Shown in pieces: positions 61,841-64,000 of a DNA stretch of 64,000 nucleotides. Source of the DNA: CAYVBE01 sp964572825 (lineage in GTDB: Bacteria > Planctomycetota > Brocadiia > SM23-32); contig CAZNGS010000012.1 of NCBI GenBank assembly GCA_964572825.1, positions 1 through 64,000 of the forward strand, in the 5' to 3' direction. Each line of letters opens with the position of its first letter. Within the stretch, counting starts at the first letter, position 1. The notes under the pieces were generated by a model. It was given only the letters and a program-made list of their open reading frames with translations. It made no database searches and was not told the DNA's origin. A program made the position numbers and the translations under genes.

Positions 61841-63241
61841 GTGCCAGAAGGCGACGCCGGGTATGCGCCATCGCGCAAGAAGATCGGGCGGCAGATCGTG
61901 CTGCCCTGGAGCAAGGCGTTTGAGATCGCCTGGGAGGGCGTGCGCATTCGCCTGTGGCGCTCCATGATCACCATGGCGGGCATCGTCCTTGCCATCGCTT
62001 TCCTGACGTCGGTGTGGGTCTCCGGCGCGTTCACCGAGGCCCTGCGCGGGGTCGGTGCGGGCCATGCCCTCTACCCCCTGGTGCAGGGCGTTCTGGAGGC
62101 CAGGGCGCTGGCCAGCGGCGGGGTTGCCCTCCAGTCTGCCATCGTGGAGGGAGAGGCCCGGCCGGTTGAGGGAGCCATCACGGTGGCGGGGAGCCTGCGC
62201 AACGCGCTGGATGGAATCGCCGGGTTCAGTGCCGAGGTGCTGCCCCCTGACGCCGATGCGGTTCTGGACCTTGTGGGTGCAGAGGAGGACGTGCGGCCGG
62301 ATGCGCTGATCCTGGTCGGCCTGGCCGAGGCCCTATCCCGGGAAGAGGTGGCCGGGGCACTGAGGCGATACGTGGAAGAGGGCGGCTTCCTGCTGTTCTA
62401 CGGCGCCGGAGACGCTCCGATCCCGGAAAGCCTGGATACGCTGCTGCCCGCCGAGCGGGGGACTTCCAGCTTTACCGTGAAGGCAGACCAGATCGAGGAT
62501 GCGGACGCGCTGAGCGCCGCCTGGTACAGCCTGCCCCAGACCCATCTGGTGGCCACCAAGGGGAAGCCCCGCGCGGAGGCGTTGGCCAGGTCCGACGGAC
62601 GGGCCGTGGCATGGGGCATGGAACGGGGCGAGGGCCGGATCGCCTGGTACCCCGTGGCGGGGGAATCCCTGGCGGAACCGAACCACCTGTCCTGGCTGAC
62701 GCGGGGAAAGCAGGTCAGTGCGGAAGGGCAGCCCGACGCACGGTCCAGCCTGCTTGTCCGGCTGCTCGCTTACGGCTGCCGGGAGCAGTTCGCCGGGGAG
62801 GAGCTGGACGTCCGGGGGCTGTGGCTGGTGGGCCTGAGCCTGATGGTCTGCGTGGTGGGCATCACCAATGCCATGCTGATGAGCGTGACGGAGCGGTTTC
62901 GCGAGATCGGCACCATGAAGTGCCTGGGCGCACTGGACATGTTTATCGTCAAGCTCTTTTTGATCGAATCGCTGCTGCAGGGCGTGGCGGGGGCCGTTCT
63001 GGGAGCCCTGATCGGTTTCGCGCTGGCGTTCATTCGTGCACTTATCGCGTTTCACGTGGCGGACCCCGAGACCGGCCAATCGTACTGGCTGGCCACCCGG
63101 TTCTTCCCGACGCTGCAGCTTGTGGGATGGCTGGGAGTGGCGTTGTTCACGGGCGTTGTCCTGACGGTGGTCGCCGCCGTCTATCCCGCCATCCGGGCCG
63201 CCCGCATGCAGCCGGTGGAGGCAATGCGCGTCGAAGCGTGA
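61841..63241 (+). CDS. FtsX-type ABC permease with unusual extracytoplasmic domain
   Basis: A 466-aa permease of the FtsX/MacB class. The first membrane helix (about 43-65) is followed by a large extracytoplasmic domain (about 70-320) that does not look like MacB_PCD. It contains DALILVGLAEALSREEVAGA and GGFLLFYGAGD, a Rossmann/amidotransferase-like pattern, then GMERGEGRIAWYPVAGESLAE. Three membrane helices follow (about 328-350, 380-405, 425-450), with FREIGTMKCLGAL, the FtsX coupling segment. GTG 61841 follows GGGGAGGG. The ATPase follows. Confidence 0.85.
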   Translation: MPEGDAGYAPSRKKIGRQIVLPWSKAFEIAWEGVRIRLWRSMITMAGIVLAIAFLTSVWVSGAFTEALRGVGAGHALYPLVQGVLEARALASGGVALQSAIVEGEARPVEGAITVAGSLRNALDGIAGFSAEVLPPDADAVLDLVGAEEDVRPDALILVGLAEALSREEVAGALRRYVEEGGFLLFYGAGDAPIPESLDTLLPAERGTSSFTVKADQIEDADALSAAWYSLPQTHLVATKGKPRAEALARSDGRAVAWGMERGEGRIAWYPVAGESLAEPNHLSWLTRGKQVSAEGQPDARSSLLVRLLAYGCREQFAGEELDVRGLWLVGLSLMVCVVGITNAMLMSVTERFREIGTMKCLGALDMFIVKLFLIESLLQGVAGAVLGALIGFALAFIRALIAFHVADPETGQSYWLATRFFPTLQLVGWLGVALFTGVVLTVVAAVYPAIRAARMQPVEAMRVEA

Positions 63242-63262
63242 GCAGGAGAGGAGGCAATCCAA

Positions 63263-64000
63263 TTGTCTGAGACAGCCACGGAGCCGCTGGAGGCCACAGC
63301 GGAAGAGGAACAGCCCGTCGTCGTGCGGACCAAGAACGTCAAACGGGTCTACAAGATGGGCGATATCCAGGTGCACGCCCTGAAGGGCATCTCCCTGCAG
63401 ATCATGACCGGGGAGTACATCAGCATCATGGGCCCCAGCGGCAGCGGCAAGACGACCCTGTTCAACATGATCGGCGCCCTGGACAAGCCCACCGAGGGAC
63501 AGGTGTACATCGACGAGGTGGACGTGGCCCAGCTGGATGCCTACGAGCTGGCCTGGCTGCGCTGCCGCAAGGTCGGCTACATCTTCCAGACGTTCAACCT
63601 CATCCCCGTCATGTCCGCCCTGGAGAACGTGACCCTCCCCATGACCTTCGCCGGCCTGACCACCGACGAGGCCCGCGACAAGGGCATGGACCTGCTGGAC
63701 CAGGTGGGCCTGGCCGAGCGCTACGACCACAAGCCGTTCGAGCTGTCCGGCGGTCAGCAGCAGCGCGTGGCCATCGCCCGCGCTATGGCCAACAGCCCCA
63801 GCATCATCCTGGCCGACGAGCCCACCGGGAACCTGGACCTGGCCACGGGCAAGGAAATCATACAGCTCCTCAGCGAGATGAACCAGAAAGAGGGCGTGAC
63901 CATCATCACGGCCACGCACGACATCAAGATGCTGAGCGCCTCGGACCGCATCGTGTGGATACGAGACGGAGAGCTGGCCAAGATTGAGCGTCGGGAGGAC
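63263..64000 (+). CDS. ABC transporter ATP-binding protein, LolD/MacB-type (truncated by window end)
   Basis: At least 246 residues are present, running off the window. TTG 63263 follows AGGAGG (63249-63254) by 8 nt. Walker A GPSGSGKT (57-64), LSGGQQQR signature, Walker B IILADEPTGNLD and TATHD H-loop are all intact. The N-terminal acidic tail (about 1-20) is longer than in LolD. It belongs to the export pair with the permease; 21 nt separate them. Substrate unknown. The true C-terminus lies outside the window. Confidence 0.93.
   Translation, partial: MSETATEPLEATAEEEQPVVVRTKNVKRVYKMGDIQVHALKGISLQIMTGEYISIMGPSGSGKTTLFNMIGALDKPTEGQVYIDEVDVAQLDAYELAWLRCRKVGYIFQTFNLIPVMSALENVTLPMTFAGLTTDEARDKGMDLLDQVGLAERYDHKPFELSGGQQQRVAIARAMANSPSIILADEPTGNLDLATGKEIIQLLSEMNQKEGVTIITATHDIKMLSASDRIVWIRDGELAKIERRED

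Overview
The window is high-GC DNA, almost certainly from a Planctomycetota-type bacterium or a close relative (PVC group, or a similar uncultured phylum), probably a metagenome assembly because it contains a 100-N gap. The evidence is the gene mix: four sulfatases, a Tat-exported Gfo/Idh/MocA oxidoreductase beside a DUF6807 protein, a Ser/Thr kinase with a C-terminal membrane anchor, a MoxR/DUF58/BatA/DUF4159 operon, VIT/VWA proteins and an ECF sigma/anti-sigma pair. Phylum-level placement is an inference from gene content, not from a marker gene.

Layout. 1-8.6 kb: an unknown protein, an ArsC-like phosphatase/reductase, a membrane glycosyltransferase, a DUF401 permease, an exported FKBP isomerase, a sulfatase, a small helical protein and a small-multidrug-export-type membrane protein. 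8.6-13.4 kb, minus strand: a Ser/Thr kinase, tRNA-Phe(GAA) and alaS, each with a good sigma-70-like promoter. 13.5-20.1 kb: a TetR-regulated tripartite RND efflux operon with two tandem operator palindromes over its promoter. 20.2-28.2 kb, minus strand: DUF4159, MoxR ATPase, DUF58, BatA/VWA and VWA. 28.3-29.3 kb: a truncated transposase and palindromic repeats. 29.3-30.8 kb: a sulfatase. 31.1-36.4 kb: VIT-VWA, DUF4139-like and VWA exported proteins. 36.6-37.5 kb: a REP-associated tyrosine transposase between inverted REP hairpins, then the assembly gap and a 59-bp tandem repeat. 37.6-43.4 kb: a two-component system, a sulfatase, a Hyi-like isomerase and an MDR dehydrogenase. 43.7-46.9 kb: mfd. 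47.3-48.8 kb: a fourth sulfatase. 48.9-51.6 kb: ECF sigma, anti-sigma and an exported protein, overlapping stop-to-start. 51.9-57.0 kb: Gfo/Idh/MocA, DUF6807 and a HEAT-repeat/beta-sandwich protein. 57.1-59.9 kb: a GlmU-like beta-helix protein, a small lipoprotein and mtnP. 59.9-64.0 kb: zinc-ribbon STAS protein, duplicated CxxC protein, PqqD-like protein, FtsX-type permease and LolD-type ATPase. The ATPase runs off the window end.

How the genes work together. The sulfatases, isomerase, dehydrogenase and Gfo/Idh/DUF6807 pair fit breakdown of sulfated or modified sugars. The efflux operon is a self-contained, probably autoregulated unit. Five proteins carry a von Willebrand A-type fold, in two separate clusters. 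The last cluster (59.9-64 kb) is the best candidate for an undescribed system: it joins a STAS switch, a PqqD-type peptide-binding protein and an ABC export pair whose permease has an unusual extracytoplasmic domain. Promoter calls are by eye. Starts were chosen by ribosome-binding site and domain boundary where the longest frame looked too long.
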